Positions 34,215-46,502 of a stretch of 64,000 bases of DNA are shown in pieces. How positions within the stretch are numbered: position 1 is the first letter of the stretch; each line of letters opens with the position of its first letter. Position numbers and translations under genes: made by a program. The stretch comes from Symbiodinium natans (lineage: Eukaryota; Sar; Dinophyceae; Suessiales; Symbiodiniaceae). The stretch covers positions 1 to 64,000 of the forward strand of contig CAJNDS010002282.1 in the NCBI GenBank assembly GCA_905221605.1. The letters are read 5' to 3'. The notes beneath the pieces were generated by a model. The model ran no database searches, was not told the DNA's origin, and saw only the letters and a program-made list of their open reading frames with translations.

Positions 34215-34654
34215 TGTCAGGCCTGAAACAACGCACCAGCCACACCCTGGTGAACCCAGAATGCCGTAGGACGCGCTGCTCCGCTTGCAACTCAGCGCCC
34301 GGAACTCCCGTCGAGTTCCGCACTGTTCTCCGCACTTTGACCGCAAGCTCTTCTTGACCATTCCACGAAGTCTTTGGTGCTTGGAATTTTGGTGTAAAGC
34401 AGGACCAGGCGGAAGAGCAAGGTAATAAGTTCTCGTTTATAGAGCTCAACTGTGTGTGGTATACATGTATATTGATAAATGTATTGGAAAGGTGTGTGCA
34501 CGTATATGTGACTAGGATTGTGAACTGACTTACTACATCTATTGCTACGACGATGAGCACAGAATTTGGTGACATTTGCAGACTGGAGAGGTGCGCGAAG
34601 TACACCAGATTTTGCCCCCGGAGTATGCTGCTGCACAAAGTTTCTGTGAATCGG

Positions 34655-35346
34655 TTTGGGGTTTAGGGTTTAGGGTTTAGGGTTTAGGGGATTTACCTCA
34701 AAGCTCCACACCGAATATTGAAGACCGAGCATTCTCGAGAGTCTTTTCTTCGGTCTCCAGTCTTCCGAAAAGGAAATTCTCCGTTCATATAAAACCCAAG
34801 AGGATATTAAAGATGCTCTTTTTAGTTCCCCTTGGGAATGCTTTGTTTAAATAAAGCCCAAGAGGATATTAAAGATGCCTGTTTTCATTACGGTTCTCAG
34901 GGGGGTATAGGAAATGCCAGCTGCTGGCTTCTATCGCAAGCCTTCATGACAATCTCCCGAGGCTTGCTTCAAAACTGAGGTAGATAATGCGTTTAGGGTT
35001 TAGGGTTTAGGGTTTGGGGTTTGGGGTTTAGGGTTTAGGGTCTGGGATCCAAGATTCAAGATGTCCTGAGTTGACTCCTTCGATTCCATAACTTCGTAGG
35101 AAAATATACCCTAAACCCTAAACCCGAGTCCCTAAACCCACAGAAGCACCATATTTGGGTCGCGCGGCCGCACCATGCCGAGTAATCAGGAGTATCTCGG
35201 CTGTAAATATTCCCAACACCCTTGTCCCAGTAGCTGACCTTGATTACCACTTCGTACATGGGATCATGGATTCCTAGGTTCCCCCAGGGTTAGGGTTTAG
35301 GGTTTAGGGTTTAGGGTTTAGGGTTTAGGGTTTAGGGTTTAGGGTT
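34655..35346. repeat. Cluster of telomere-like tracts with family-5 repeats
   Basis: TTTAGGG tracts at 34655-34690, 34991-35041 and 35287-35346 (eight near-perfect units), a short CCCTAAA pair near 35109-35125, and two tandem family-5 units at 34786-34910 (CCCAAGAGGATATTAAAGAT twice). Confidence 0.85.
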
Positions 35347-36206
35347 TTCCGGCGTCAGACCTGGATGCAAAAAAGGCTACTTAGGGATTATTTAAGGGGG
35401 AACCTAGGGGGGAGGGGTAGTAGAGAGGGGGGCAGTAGGGAAACCCATGATGGGGAATGTACTGGCTCCGGTCCACTGCATTTGTAGTCGGCATCTTGGC
35501 CGGAACGTGCTAGGCGTAATTCTTTGCTCAGAGTTTAGGAGTTTAGGGCTTGGAGGAGTCAAGGGACTTTGCCTTGGACCTCTAAGGTGGCATTTTTAGG
35601 TTGGGGGGGCACCCTTGAACCCTAAACCCTAAATCGGCCTAACAAGCCCGCCAACACAACCGACAAGCTCCGTGCAATTTCCTCGAAAATATCCCCGCTA
35701 AGCCCGTGCCAGCTTTGCAAGTAGCAGACACGTGCGATACGCTGATTCTTAAGCAATATTCGCAGTACATGAATGGCCCGACAGATATGCCGAGTATACT
35801 CAGACCACAAATAGGAACGCAGCTAGAAACACAGGACATACCAACTGTTTTCGCCAGCATCACAAGTCGGTGCTTGCTTCACATGTACTTTGTTTCGTTT
35901 CATTGTTCTTGTAAGAGAGCTTCTCCACAAGTACCGCTGTTAGGTTGGAGTTGGAGCTTTCAAAAGGTTGATAATTCGAAACTAGTCCTAGCAGACAATC
36001 GATGAGAACATGAGAATGCCGTAACTAATCATGTGTCTTCGAGCACTGCAGCGGCAAGCAACATGGCATTAGAGAGCATCGTCGCAGAATTGGCCTTCGA
36101 AAAGCTTTAAAGGCTTAAACTTAGAGAAAGGTCTGGTGCTGGTGAGTCAAGCTAACGAAGCCGGAGACCTTTACTGGGGAACATGGCATTGGATGATCAT
36201 CAGGGG
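35347..36206. other. No gene recognised
   Basis: A + strand open frame at 35706-36005 has no recognisable domain. A purine-rich stretch with a family-1-like half lies at 35385-35450. Confidence 0.4.
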
Positions 36207-36287
36207 CCCCTAAACCCTAAACCCTAAACCCTAAACCCTAAACCCTAAACCCTAAGCCCTAAACCCTAAACCCTAAACCCTAAACCC
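36207..36287 (-). repeat. Telomere-like array, about 11 CCCTAAA units
   Basis: Nearly perfect, with one CCCTAAG variant. Confidence 0.95.
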
Positions 36288-36361
36288 ATTCTGCCAGGCC
36301 TCAGCATCGGTGGCGCTCGGCGCAGCGGCCGTCTTCGCAGTTGGTGCACGGAGGCCAGACT

Positions 36362-36483
36362 ATCCCAAAGAGCCCAATATTGCTTAATTAAGGAATATTA
36401 CTTAAATCATATAAATCATATAGGGATCCTTAATATGATTTAAGGTATATTCCTTAATTAAGCAATATTGGGCTCTTTGGGAT
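36362..36483. repeat. Family-3 near-perfect palindromic element
   Basis: 122 bp. The left arm begins ATCCCAAAGAGCCCAATATT and the right arm is its exact reverse complement for about 36 bp (AATATTGGGCTCTTTGGGAT). The short AT-rich centre contains a second palindromic pair. Confidence 0.92.
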
Positions 36484-36626
36484 CGCTTCTTCTGTCATAT
36501 ACTCCCAGAGCTTCGTCGGTCCCGCGGTTTTGCTGTTTGACAAGACTTCTTTTGCACAGTCGTGCGACGTGGCAAGTTCCCGCGGGCCTGCCCAATACGC
36601 TGCAGCACCTTTTGCTGACTTCACAT

Positions 36627-36716
36627 GGGGGTTTACGATAGTAAGGGACCCCTACTATAGACCTCCTTTTTGAAGGATCCAAAGAACGTACCCTTAATTT
36701 CGCGATCCCTCATATT
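36627..36716. repeat. Family-1 short inverted-repeat element
   Basis: CATGGGGGTTTACGATAGTA at the left, AATTTCGCGATCCCTCAT at the right. Confidence 0.65.
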
Positions 36717-36917
36717 GGCCTTAAAGCTGCAATGCACCAGACTTATCAGAACAGGGCTGGATCTCGACGAGTCCGAGCACGTGGTGCAACCTGTCAGCAA
36801 ATGGACCCTAGTTGCGGTAAATGACGTGTTTAGGGTTTAGGGTTTACGGTTGCCTCTATCCGACATTCGACGTCCAATCGAGGGCAGGTACTGTGAGCTT
36901 AGTAGTGTTTTTGTTAA

Positions 36918-38399
36918 GCCCCGCAAGCCAGACGCACTTGCAAGGCACGTGTGCAAGCTAGAGCGGTGCAGCAGGACATTGCGCCGACGACTGGTGCAAG
37001 AAAGACCCAGTGCCTCCATCCGGACAAGCCCATGATGTTTGCCTGCGCTGACTGTCCACGCCGCAACAGCAAAGCGGCAACAGAAGCCAACGAGTTGGAA
37101 TCTGAGCCCATGGCTGTGGCCGCCTTTGTCGGAGAGGAGGTTGCCAGCACTGCTTGTGGGTGCGCCAGGAAGACCCAGTGCCTCCACCCGGACAAGCCCA
37201 TGATGTTTGCCTGTGCTGACTGTCCGCGTCGCAACAGCAAAGCAGCGACCGAAGCGAGCGAGTTGGACTCCGAGCCCATGGCTGTGGCCGCGTTTGTTGG
37301 GGAGGAGGTTGCCAGCACCGCTTGTGCCAGGAAGACCCAGTGCCTCCATCCGGACAAGCCCATGATGTTTGCCTGTGCTGACTGTCCACGCCGCAACAGC
37401 AAAGCGGCAACAGAAGCCAACGAGTTGGACTCTGAGCCCATGGCTGTGGCCGCCTTTGTTGGGGAGGAGGTTGCCAGCACTGCTTGTGGGTGCGCCAGGA
37501 AGACCCAGTGCCTCCATCCGGACAAGCCCATGATGTTTGCCTGTGCTGACTGTCCGCGTCGCAACAGCAAAGCAGCGACCGAAGCCAACGAGTTGGACTC
37601 TGAGCCCATGGCTGTGGCCGCCTTTGTTGGGGAGGAGGTTGCCAGCACTGCTTGTGGGTGCGCCAGGAAGACCCAGTGCCTCCATCCGGACAAGCCCATG
37701 ATGTTTGCCTGTGCTGACTGTCCGCGTCGCAACAGCAAAGCAGCGACCGAAGCCAACGAGTTGGACTCTGAGCCCATGGCTGTGGCCGCGCTTGTTGGAG
37801 AGGAGGTTGCCAGCACCGCTTGTGCCAGGAAGACCCAGTGCCTCCATCCGGACAAGCCCATGATGTTTGCCTGTGCTGACTGTCCACGCCGCAACAGCAA
37901 AGCGGCAACAGAAGCCAACGAGTTGGACTCTGAGCCCATGGCTGTGGCCGCCTTTGTTGGGGAGGAGGTTGCCAGCACTGCTTGTGGGTGCGCCAGGAAG
38001 ACCCAGTGCCTCCATCCGGACAAGCCCATGATGTTTGCCTGTGCTGACTGTCCGCGTCGCAACAGCAAAGCAGCGACCGAAGCCAACGAGTTGGACTCTG
38101 AGCCCATGGCTGTGGCCGCCCTTGTTGGGGAGGAGGTTGCCAGCACTGCTTGTGGGTGCGCCAGGAAGACCCAGTGCCTCCATCCGGACAAGCCCATGAT
38201 GTTTGCCTGTGCTGATTGTCCGCGTCGCAACAGCAAAGCAGCGAACGAAGCCAACGAGTTGGACTCTGAGCCCATGGCTGTGGCCGCCTTTGTTGGAGAG
38301 GAGGTTGCCAGCACCGCTTGTGCCAGGAAAACCCAGTGCCTCCACCCGGACAAGCCCATGATGTTTGCCTGTGCTGACTGTCCGCGCCGCACCAGCTGA
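36918..38399 (+). CDS. Tandem-repeat CxH...CxxC protein, 9 units
   Basis: Function unknown. The + frame (open from 36918, stop TGA at 38397) holds nine units, each with CLHPDKPMMFACADC (a C-x-H ... C-x2-C pattern that could bind zinc) and an acidic/hydrophobic linker ending GEEVASTA. Units are 56 or 54 residues; spacing is 168,162,168,168,162,168,168,162 bp. The + frame is the real one among several long open frames: most differences between units (CCA/CCG, CGC/CGT, GCG/GCA, ACA/ACC) are silent in it. The start is unclear; no Met lies near the first unit, so an upstream exon is likely. The family was not recognised. Confidence 0.75.
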   Translation, partial: APQARRTCKARVQARAVQQDIAPTTGARKTQCLHPDKPMMFACADCPRRNSKAATEANELESEPMAVAAFVGEEVASTACGCARKTQCLHPDKPMMFACADCPRRNSKAATEASELDSEPMAVAAFVGEEVASTACARKTQCLHPDKPMMFACADCPRRNSKAATEANELDSEPMAVAAFVGEEVASTACGCARKTQCLHPDKPMMFACADCPRRNSKAATEANELDSEPMAVAAFVGEEVASTACGCARKTQCLHPDKPMMFACADCPRRNSKAATEANELDSEPMAVAALVGEEVASTACARKTQCLHPDKPMMFACADCPRRNSKAATEANELDSEPMAVAAFVGEEVASTACGCARKTQCLHPDKPMMFACADCPRRNSKAATEANELDSEPMAVAALVGEEVASTACGCARKTQCLHPDKPMMFACADCPRRNSKAANEANELDSEPMAVAAFVGEEVASTACARKTQCLHPDKPMMFACADCPRRTS

Positions 38400-39487
38400 G
38401 AGCGAAACACGCTAACAAGCAGGGAGGGGTATTCGTGTACTGTGGTTGCAGATTTTGTCAGCGGCTGCCATGCAGTGCGGTCCACCAGTTCTACCAGTAG
38501 CCTGTAGAGCCCCGTTTCCGTTTTTTCGATTCTCTTGCCAGGTTTCAAGCCTTGCGGTCGATTGCAACAACCTTAACCTTGAGGTCCTGTTTTCGCTTGG
38601 CGTCACACTTTTGATGTGACTGTTACTGTTAGTACCACAGTTACCACAGCCTGAAGGCAGCGTACTTACCTTGCCCCAGCCAAGCAGTTGTCACAGTCGC
38701 AACGCTTTCCCTTGACATTAAAGATGTCGCGACAGTTCTCGCCGTGCCTGACACGGCCCATCTTAGGCAACCCACACATGGTCCTGGTCAACAAGTCAAT
38801 CATGATCAATCATGATTTGTCGTTTTTTAGGGATTTATTTTCGGGATGTATTGGCATTCTGGCCCATCCTTGACCAGGAGTCTTTTGAAGTGTTGACATC
38901 AGAAGAGGCCGACGCCGTCGTCGGACGTACGACAGAATTTTCAGCCGCTCTTTGCCCGGCTTCGAAGTCAGGCGGTTATGTCCTACAGAATCGTGTCGAA
39001 CCCGAACACTGGCCATGTGTTAATTGTTGGCATCTTGACATCCGCCACATGACAAGAAATCAAGTGCTGCTGAAAAACCGTGTACAGCTGCTTGCACAGT
39101 TTGTGGGCTGCCAAGAGCCTTTCGATGAGCAAGCATGTAAACCGAAAACTTGTTACATAAACCGATGGAAAAAAAGGTCTCAGTGAGCCCCTTTCTCAGA
39201 TGCGCATGTGTGTCGCCGTCTTGTTCGACACGTCACTCTGTCATGTTATGTCACGTCACTCGTATTCAAGTGCTTGGCATTTCCAACCTCTTGACTGGCA
39301 TGAGTCGCTTGTGGCAGCCTCTGCACAGTCTCTGCTTTTTTATGGTTCGTGGACAGTACCGAAGCTGCCCTTCATCCGAAAGGTCGGAACATGCGACACA
39401 TGAACACATTCCAGCTAGGAACAAAGGGAAAAGTGGGCTTGAAGGTGACAGTCACGGTGCCCAGCAACAGAAGCCGTTGTGCGTGAC
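38400..39487. other. No gene recognised
   Basis: A + open frame at 38812-39186 contains scattered Cys and no known domain. Nothing else seen. Confidence 0.35.
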
Positions 39488-40510
39488 ATGGGCTGCCGCC
39501 AGAGCCGAGAAGTTCTTCCCCTGGAGTCGGTGGTAACCACCGTCGACGACGAGGAGTGGCGCCAACGACTGTTGCAGTTTCGCAGCTCACGCCGGGAGCG
39601 TGTTGTGGATTGGGCTGAGGACGCTTGGCATGTGCCCTCGAGCATTCCGCTTAGCCAGATGGGGCGCAACTTTCAGGTCGGGCCTCCACCTACCCCGCCT
39701 GATACATGTATGAACACGTTTCGAATTAACGAGTGAGCACTGAGGATGCTCATCGGCGGCTGCTGCTCCTGAAGGCGGATGTGCTGTCGCACCCTTTGCT
39801 GCAGCCCATGGCGATTCTCGTGCGCCGCGTGCTCTTCGTGGCAGACATCGTTCTGGATGTGCTGGTGGGCAAGCAGCTTCTGGAATCGGGGCATCCGGAC
39901 TGGGCTGTGGTGTGTCCTTTGGCGAAGACTAGTGACTAGTGCATCTACATCACTATCCGGTAGAAGGAGGTGACTAAACCCCCAAACCCCCCTGACATGT
40001 TTTGAAGTTACCCGCCGTACCCTGCCCCTTGTTATGGGCCAGACGTGTTCTTCACAAGGCATTGTGAGGCGAGGTGATGCCGTAGATCAGTCACGGCGTG
40101 AGACGTCACCGTGCAGTTCTAAACGCATGACAGATCCACCGAATTTTCCTTGCGGTCCCCGGAAAGTTGCAAACTACCGAAGGCTGCTTTCTTGTGGCAC
40201 CACGGGGCTGCAGGGCCACGAAAACTAACTTTTTGGCCAGCGGTGCCGGCCAGTTCCTGGCCGACTTCTCAACCCTTCTCCCTTACGTTGAGTGGCGTGG
40301 AGTGCGATGTGCAGACTCCACGGAGTGGAGTGTGGAGTGGAGTGCAGAGGGTTGTGGAGTCCACTCGTTCCAGCCCACAGCATGCCAAACCTTTCTCGGG
40401 TCGACCACAGACCACCATAAAGGCCTGGCACGACAACTCAAGCCGGAAGGAAGGGTCCGACCCCCGGCTGGAATCCGTCCGTCGGCACAGGTATAGAAAG
40501 ACGCGTACTC

Positions 40511-40548
<38 letters not shown>

Positions 40549-43500
40549 AAACTGTACTGGTATGAAGAAGAAGGACAAGTACAAACACAATAGTAGACAA
40601 GCACAAAATTCAAAAAGGCAAAGCCAGCGACAAGAACAAAAAACAATGGTAACAAGCATACCAAACTTTATTTCCAAACACAAAAACTTCAGGCACTCTT
40701 GGGAGAGCTGATACAACCAAGACCAAAAATGCCCAAAAACAAGCAAAATAATACCAAAGAAAGCAAAAAGCAATACACCAAAGCGAAATTCCAGGGACTC
40801 TTGGTAGACAACCGTATGTAAGACCGCTGGGAATTGTGTGTTTTCGTGTTTGTTGTTTTGTATTCGATTTTGGTTCACACAAGAGTCCCTGAACATAGAT
40901 TCGTTTTGCGCAGTGTTAGTGTTGCTTGCGCGAATTGGTTCCCATCGCTTGACTACCAAGGTTGGGTTATTGTGTCCATGACATATGTGATCATGGCTGC
41001 GGCTTTGGGCCCTAAAGCCGTCGAGAAGTTGTCCAAGTCGACGACATGTTCGACCACGTCGCCAAGGCTGATTGCCGTGCTGTGGTCTTTCTTGGGCGTG
41101 CCAGCGCTACTGGCGCTCGAGACGTGGCTGCGATGTTTCTGCAAGCGCTCCGTTTAGGCGGAAGTTGTGCTTGCAGTCTGGCAACGTCCATGTCCCTTTG
41201 AGACATCCCAAACAATTGAAATGTCAAGTGGAATGAGATATCATGGCACTTTTTTTTGCTTCATTAATAGACAGTTCTGATTTGCCGCAGGAGACATTGC
41301 AATAGTTGTACTGTAATGCAGTTATACCAATTCAACATCGATATATAAGATACAACAAGACAACTTTCAAAGCAAAATGGCTCAGGACATATGTTGCGCT
41401 GTGATCTATGCGCTGCGAGACCCCATGGATGTCGAGATGTTCCACTACATGAAGCTGCGTGGTCTGGTGGAAAGCATTGAGGCTGCTTTACAGGTTGCGT
41501 TGCAATCCTACATTGCCATACGCTTGTGGAATCCATTTGGCAACCTGCCTCCGGTCGTCTTCGACGGGTTAAATCCCCGCACGCTGGCTGTGTCCTTATT
41601 CTTCTCTGTGTATAACCTGTATGATCAGCTCAGCTTTCTCAGAAGATTCGCGAAGTTGCAGTGCAACGGTCGGGTCGGTACCTTCCTATTGAAAATGAGC
41701 CAGCTGGGAAAAGGCTTAGCCCCCAGCAGCATCTACGAAGCCCTCAGAAAGAGTCGAGTTGTAGACGTTCACTTCAACCTCTCCAACGCGTCTTTGCCCG
41801 AACTTTTTCGGATTGCCCAAGTGGCCAGAAGATCTATCACCTTGCAGAAGCTCTGTTTCTTGGACTGCCGATTCTTGGATGCCATGCATGCAGAGGGAGG
41901 GGATGAGGAGATAAACAGTTGGATGGTGGAACTCCTGTTGGCGGAACATCTTCAAACCATTTCCTTGCAGAGGGTCGCAGAGGAACGGCACGTCTGCTTG
42001 GTGCAGAACGTGCAGAATAACATCCTGGCAGCCCCAGCTTTTGAGGAGTTGTTTATCAATGGGGAAAGATGTCAGGTGGAGCGACAATGTAAGGCGGAGC
42101 GGACCGAGGACGTTGAGATTTTACCCATTCTCTTGACAGGCAATTGGAAGAATGCCAGAGAACAACTCCTGAAGAGGAAGATTTCCCTTAGCGAAGATTG
42201 GGTGCTGCAGCTGTGCAAGCACAGCTCCTGTCACAAGACGCTATCGCTCCTGCTTGCTGCTGGAGCCGATGTTGCCGAGGGCGCCTTGAATGAAGCAGCA
42301 TGCAACGATGCCACGAGCATCATTCAGGTGCTTCTGAGACATCGAGCAGATGTGAACTCGGTGTTCGAAGACTCATCGCCCTTGGAAATTGCAGCTCAAT
42401 CAAGCTGTCACAAAGCGGTGCGCTTGCTCCTGGCGGCACGCACGGACGTGTCGATGCACGGGCCCGCCGCAGCACGGGCCGCCGCCTTCACCGATGATGT
42501 GGAGATGCTGAGGCTCTTCATCTCCCAGAAGGCCGACATCAACGCCCAGTGCCCACTTTCAGGGAATGACCGAGCCCTTCACTTGGCAGCAGACCGTGGG
42601 GCCAGTGAATGCTTGAAAGAGCTATTGAGGTGCCGTGCAGATGCTTCGCTGGTTGATGGCAATGGCGCCACCGCACTTTCCAGGGCAGCCCGGAATCGTA
42701 AATGCGTCGAGATGCTGTTGCCTCTGAGTGACGTTCATGCCAGGGACAATGACGGCATCACTGCCCTGCAAAGGGCAGCTGGTGACAATGATGTTGCAAT
42801 GCTGGAGCTCTTGCAGAACGCTGGAGCTGAAATAGAGGCGCTGGATGACGCCGGCGACGCCGCCCTGGCCTTTGCAGCCATTGAGGGGGCCCAGGATGCC
42901 ATCCAATATTGCATCCGACAGCGATGCGACGTGAATCGGCAGAACAAGCATGGCAGAAGCCCTTTGATGCATGCAGCTGCTGGCAATCATGTCCAAGCCT
43001 TGTGTCTCTTGTTAGGCTCCGGGGCTGCAGTTGAGACGGTGGACGAAGATGGCAACACAGCCTTGCATCTCGTGGGCCAGCGCGCTCAGGAAGAGGAAGA
43101 GGAGGAATGTGAAGACTCCGAAGATGAAGAGGGAGAAGGTGAAGAAGCAGAAGGCGAAGAAGACGGAGGAATAGAGGGTGATAAAGCAGAAGGTGAGGAG
43201 GAGGAAGAAGGACTGGAACAAGAAGAGGGAGAAGGAGGGCGGGAAGACGAGGGAGAGGGAGGAGACGCAGAAAGAGAGGAAGGAGCTGGGAACGCGGAAG
43301 GCGACGGGCAGCTACGAGAGTTGGAAGCAGAAGCGGAACTCGACGCACAGCTGCAAGAGCTGGAAGAAGAAGCAGAAGCTCTGCTGCGTCAAGAGCAGGG
43401 AGGTGAAGAGGGCGAAGGCGAAAAGAACGCCGAAGGTGAACAGGGCGAACAAGGCGAAGAAGACGAGAACGCAGGAGGAGAAGAAGAGGTCGAAGAGGGC

Positions 43501-43836
43501 AAAGCAGACGAAGAGTACGCCGAAGGCGAAGAGGGCGAAGAGGAAGTGCAAGTGCAAGAGCAAGCAGAAGCTCAAGTGGAAGAGGCGCGCCAGAAGGTCT
43601 CTGCCAAGATCGAAGGGCGTTCGAGTATGTGTATCAAAGTGTTGCTCGACCACCGAGCACATGTAAACCATGCCAATCACTCGGGCGAGACCGCTTTGAT
43701 GCTCACCAAGAGTGCCAAGTGTGTGAAACTTCTGTTGCATTCCCGTGCAGACCCACACGACATTGTGGAGAAGCCGAATCCAGGTGATGCGGAGTCGGCG
43801 GATGCCCTTATTCAAGACCTCCTCAAAGAGGAGTGA
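39488..43836 (+). CDS. XKR-like membrane protein with ankyrin repeats and Glu-rich insert
   Basis: Exons 39488-39676, 39745-39911, 40914-41112 and 41386-43836 join in frame to about 1001 residues. Start MGCRQS fits N-myristoylation (Gly2, Ser6) with Cys3 as a palmitoylation site. TM segments: ILVRRVLFVADIVLDVLV, WVIVSMTYVIMAAALG, LIAVLWSFLGVPALL. The fourth exon has GLVESIEAALQVALQSYIAI, resembling the XK-related (scramblase) pattern. Then 7-8 ankyrin repeats (ADVNSVFEDSSPLEIAA, GNTALHLV), interrupted by about 170 residues of Glu/Gly-rich sequence (43085-43600), then a last repeat (SGETALMLTKSA). Donors are GT, GT and GC. The ankyrin part is certain; the XKR assignment is an inference from spacing and short motifs. 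Confidence 0.72.
40512..40544 (-). repeat. Poly(T) run of 33 in an intron
   Basis: Would be a poly(A) run on the - strand; it lies in intron 2 of the ankyrin gene. Could be the tail of a retroposed sequence; no target duplication was identified. Confidence 0.6.
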
Positions 43837-44706
43837 GGGCCGCTGAAACTTGGCAGGCCCGATCAGCGGTGGACGCATAGCGAGAGATGGGCGTTTGAAG
43901 TTCGCAGTCGGCAGTGTGTATGGTAGTAGGGGTCAGTTCTTGCACAGCATGAAGCCGACCATCTCAGATTCAGAAGCCACGGGCCTCAAGACGAGTCTCA
44001 TGGGCCAAAACGACTCAAAGGACTGGTCAAAGGGCTGGTCCTATGATTCTGTGACATTTCGGCGCCTTTACAAGCTGTAGGAAAAGGCTGTAATGTTAAC
44101 TTGTCGTTTGGCATTTCAGATCAACTGAGGTGCAAGGCTGCGTGGGTGATGCTCTCAATGCTCAGTAGGCAAACTGAGGACCGACGTCTTCTGGGACTTC
44201 TCTGGATTTTTTGATTTAGCAATGCACTTGTTCTGACCACACTTTTTGGTATCAGCTCTCGGGCGAGCCCCGCATGTTCTTCAACCCATGCGTTTAGGGT
44301 TTAGGGTTTAGGTTTAAAAAAGGGGTTAGGGTTGATTCAGGGCATGGCGTCAATAATTTTCAAGTCCACGCACATTCATTTGCCATGTGTTCAACCCTCA
44401 ACCCCAAAACCTAAACCCGAAACCCTGAACCCTGCTTCGTGCGAGTGTGAGAGCTGAAGCCCTAAACCCGAAACCCTAAACCCTAAACCCTAAACCCTAA
44501 ACCCTAAACCCTAGTTGCCGCTGGTTGCGAGCTTGCCGATGGAGCTCCTCACGGGATCATCCTGGACTGCTGCGGTCTGCGGTTGGCATCACACTGCGCG
44601 AGGCAAGGCCACTCAAAAAACCCTGTAACCTTTTTAAGCCCTGCCGTGGGGGGGGGGGGGGGGGGGCAAAAATCCCTAATTAAACCAAACCCTACTGGCT
44701 CTCAGC
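43837..44706. other. Intergenic; telomere-like tracts and G run
   Basis: TTTAGGG at 44291-44312; CCCTAAA-type tract 44460-44513 (about seven units); G run near 44647-44667. No exon seen. Confidence 0.6.
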
Positions 44707-46502
44707 TGCTGTCATCATCGTGTTGTTGCAGTTAGTTCAGGTGTGGCGGCCGGCTGGGTCGAGGCGCGTCTGGCGAAGAGTGCCGACAAAGACCAGCCGG
44801 AATCTGCAGAACATGAGGCCCGTCAGATTGTCCATTTCATCGTCCACGGTGCTCCTTAACTTCTGCCCCTCACATTCACAGGTCGCGCTGCCTGATCTCT
44901 CAGAGGAGTTGAGAAGGAAGAATCCACATTGGAGGCCATGGCTCCTTCATGCTGCGTGGTTGATGCGGTTGATAATTCGAAGAGGCTCATCAGGCTGGTC
45001 CTGCACGCTGCTGGACCTGACCCTGTTGGCGCAGTGTGCCACCTACCTTTCGAAGGGTGTGTCATTTCTGGGCCGTCGTGCTTCATCTGGCGACCCTGAG
45101 AAGTAGTAGCATCTGCAACTTCCCTGTGCCCAGAAACGCTATCCGGTTGCCATCTTCTCGGTGGATCCACGCTTGCCATTCCCCACAGAGCCGAGCAAGG
45201 CATGGCCTGACCACAGTGAGTTTTTGGTCTGACAGCATGTTGGGTCCACAACATCTTCTACCCTTCCGTTTAGGGTTAATAGGGATTATAGGGTTTGGGG
45301 TTTAGGGGTTTAGGGCTTATATAGGCTTTATAGCAAGAAAAGACGCTTGCGGCGGCCTGGACCAGGACGTCACTGTCTCCGTGGCTACAGAGGAAGATCG
45401 TGTTGCCTGGCAACGCCTTTTTGTTGAGTACCGAGCATCCCAGAGTCTCTGCTGTTCAAGACCTCTAGGTTCATGTTCAGGGTCAAAACTATTGGCGTCT
45501 TGCAGTTACGGGCCGCGCGGGTGAAGATTGAGAAGCTATGAACCCATCATGCCTTGCCTCAAAGGATCCCACCGGGCTCACCACCCTACGCCCCGGACGA
45601 GGTGGCTGCAGATGCGGTGTCCGACTCAACAGCATGTTGCAGCCTTCTGAGGCGAGCAAGTACTTGTACGGTGTTGGGCGAGCTGCTCTCTCGATTCGAA
45701 AACTTGCTGGGATTGGCGGCTCAGGTGTGGGGCATGAGCTGCTTTCATGGGCGGCCGCTGGATGCAGGGAGCCTTGCCGCTACCTGGGTGGAATGCCCAC
45801 ATCTGCCCACAAAAATTCTGCAATCTTCAAAGCTCTTTGCTACAGCGCTTCGGCGAGAGATCGCCCATCCCCATGGCAGATAAGGACTGCTGACATCTTG
45901 CTTGCGCGTGCGGAAGATGGCACCCTGCTTGGAGCCGCGACGTTGGTCCGGCTTCCGAAGCCTCCAAGCTCCCCAAGCTCTACCGCAACCGGTGTGGGCC
46001 AAAGCCTTAACAACCCAAATCAAACACTACTCAAATCCTACGTAAGGCTATCATGCAAAAATAGGAATGATTGGAGTGGAGCATGTGACGGTCTGGAGCC
46101 GCAGCGGCGCTTGCAGGTGAAGGCTCGCTTCGGGGGTTTCTGAGCGACTTGTTCGTCGACCCAAGAACACATGGTGGCTCGATGGCACTTGGGGACGTCC
46201 ATGGTGCAACTCAAGGCTGATTTCAAGCAACTCCCACTACGTCCCGAGACTGCGAAAGTCTGCCTTAAAGTTCCTTCAAGATCCTAGGCAAGGGTGTCGG
46301 ACGGGCTCCTCGGCCTTCGTTTGGCTCTTTCTTTAGAGCGGCAGGGACCCAAAGTTTTCAAGACAGCCATGGCTTCATTCTGACGCCGAGGCCTTGATGG
46401 CGAAGGTCCTGGCCACATGTAATGATGCAGGCTTGCTCGAGCTGTGCTGGTATTGCCTCCAGAGCAACGAGCAGGTCGGATGTTATCGGGCAATGCTTGG
46501 CT
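44707..46502 (+). CDS. Unidentified multi-exon gene, + strand
   Basis: Not recognised. Coding-like + pieces: 44730-44854 (VEARLAKSADKDQPESAEHE), about 44912-45104 (PSCCVVDAVDNSKRLIRLVL), 45130-45220 (KRYPVAIFSVDPRLPFPTEP), 45563-45880 (LGELLSRFENLLGLAAQVWG), 45880-45975 (ADILLARAEDGTLLGAATLV) and about 46432-46502 (LLELCWYCLQSNEQVGCYRA, then stop). Composition and order support a single gene ending at 46502. Junction phases were not worked out. Confidence 0.42.

Noticed and set aside
34655-36848. Chromosome end (true telomere)
   Set aside because: Tracts are short, face both ways and are followed by normal genes on both sides.
36837-38548. Three long - strand frames (about 490-540 codons) over the tandem repeat
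   Set aside because: Differences between repeat units are mostly silent in the + frame and amino-acid changing in the - frames, so the - frames are by-products of a repeat without stops.
42758-43878. Leu- or Phe-rich - strand and Lys-rich + strand frames over the ankyrin gene
   Set aside because: Alternative readings of the GAA/GAG-rich coding block.
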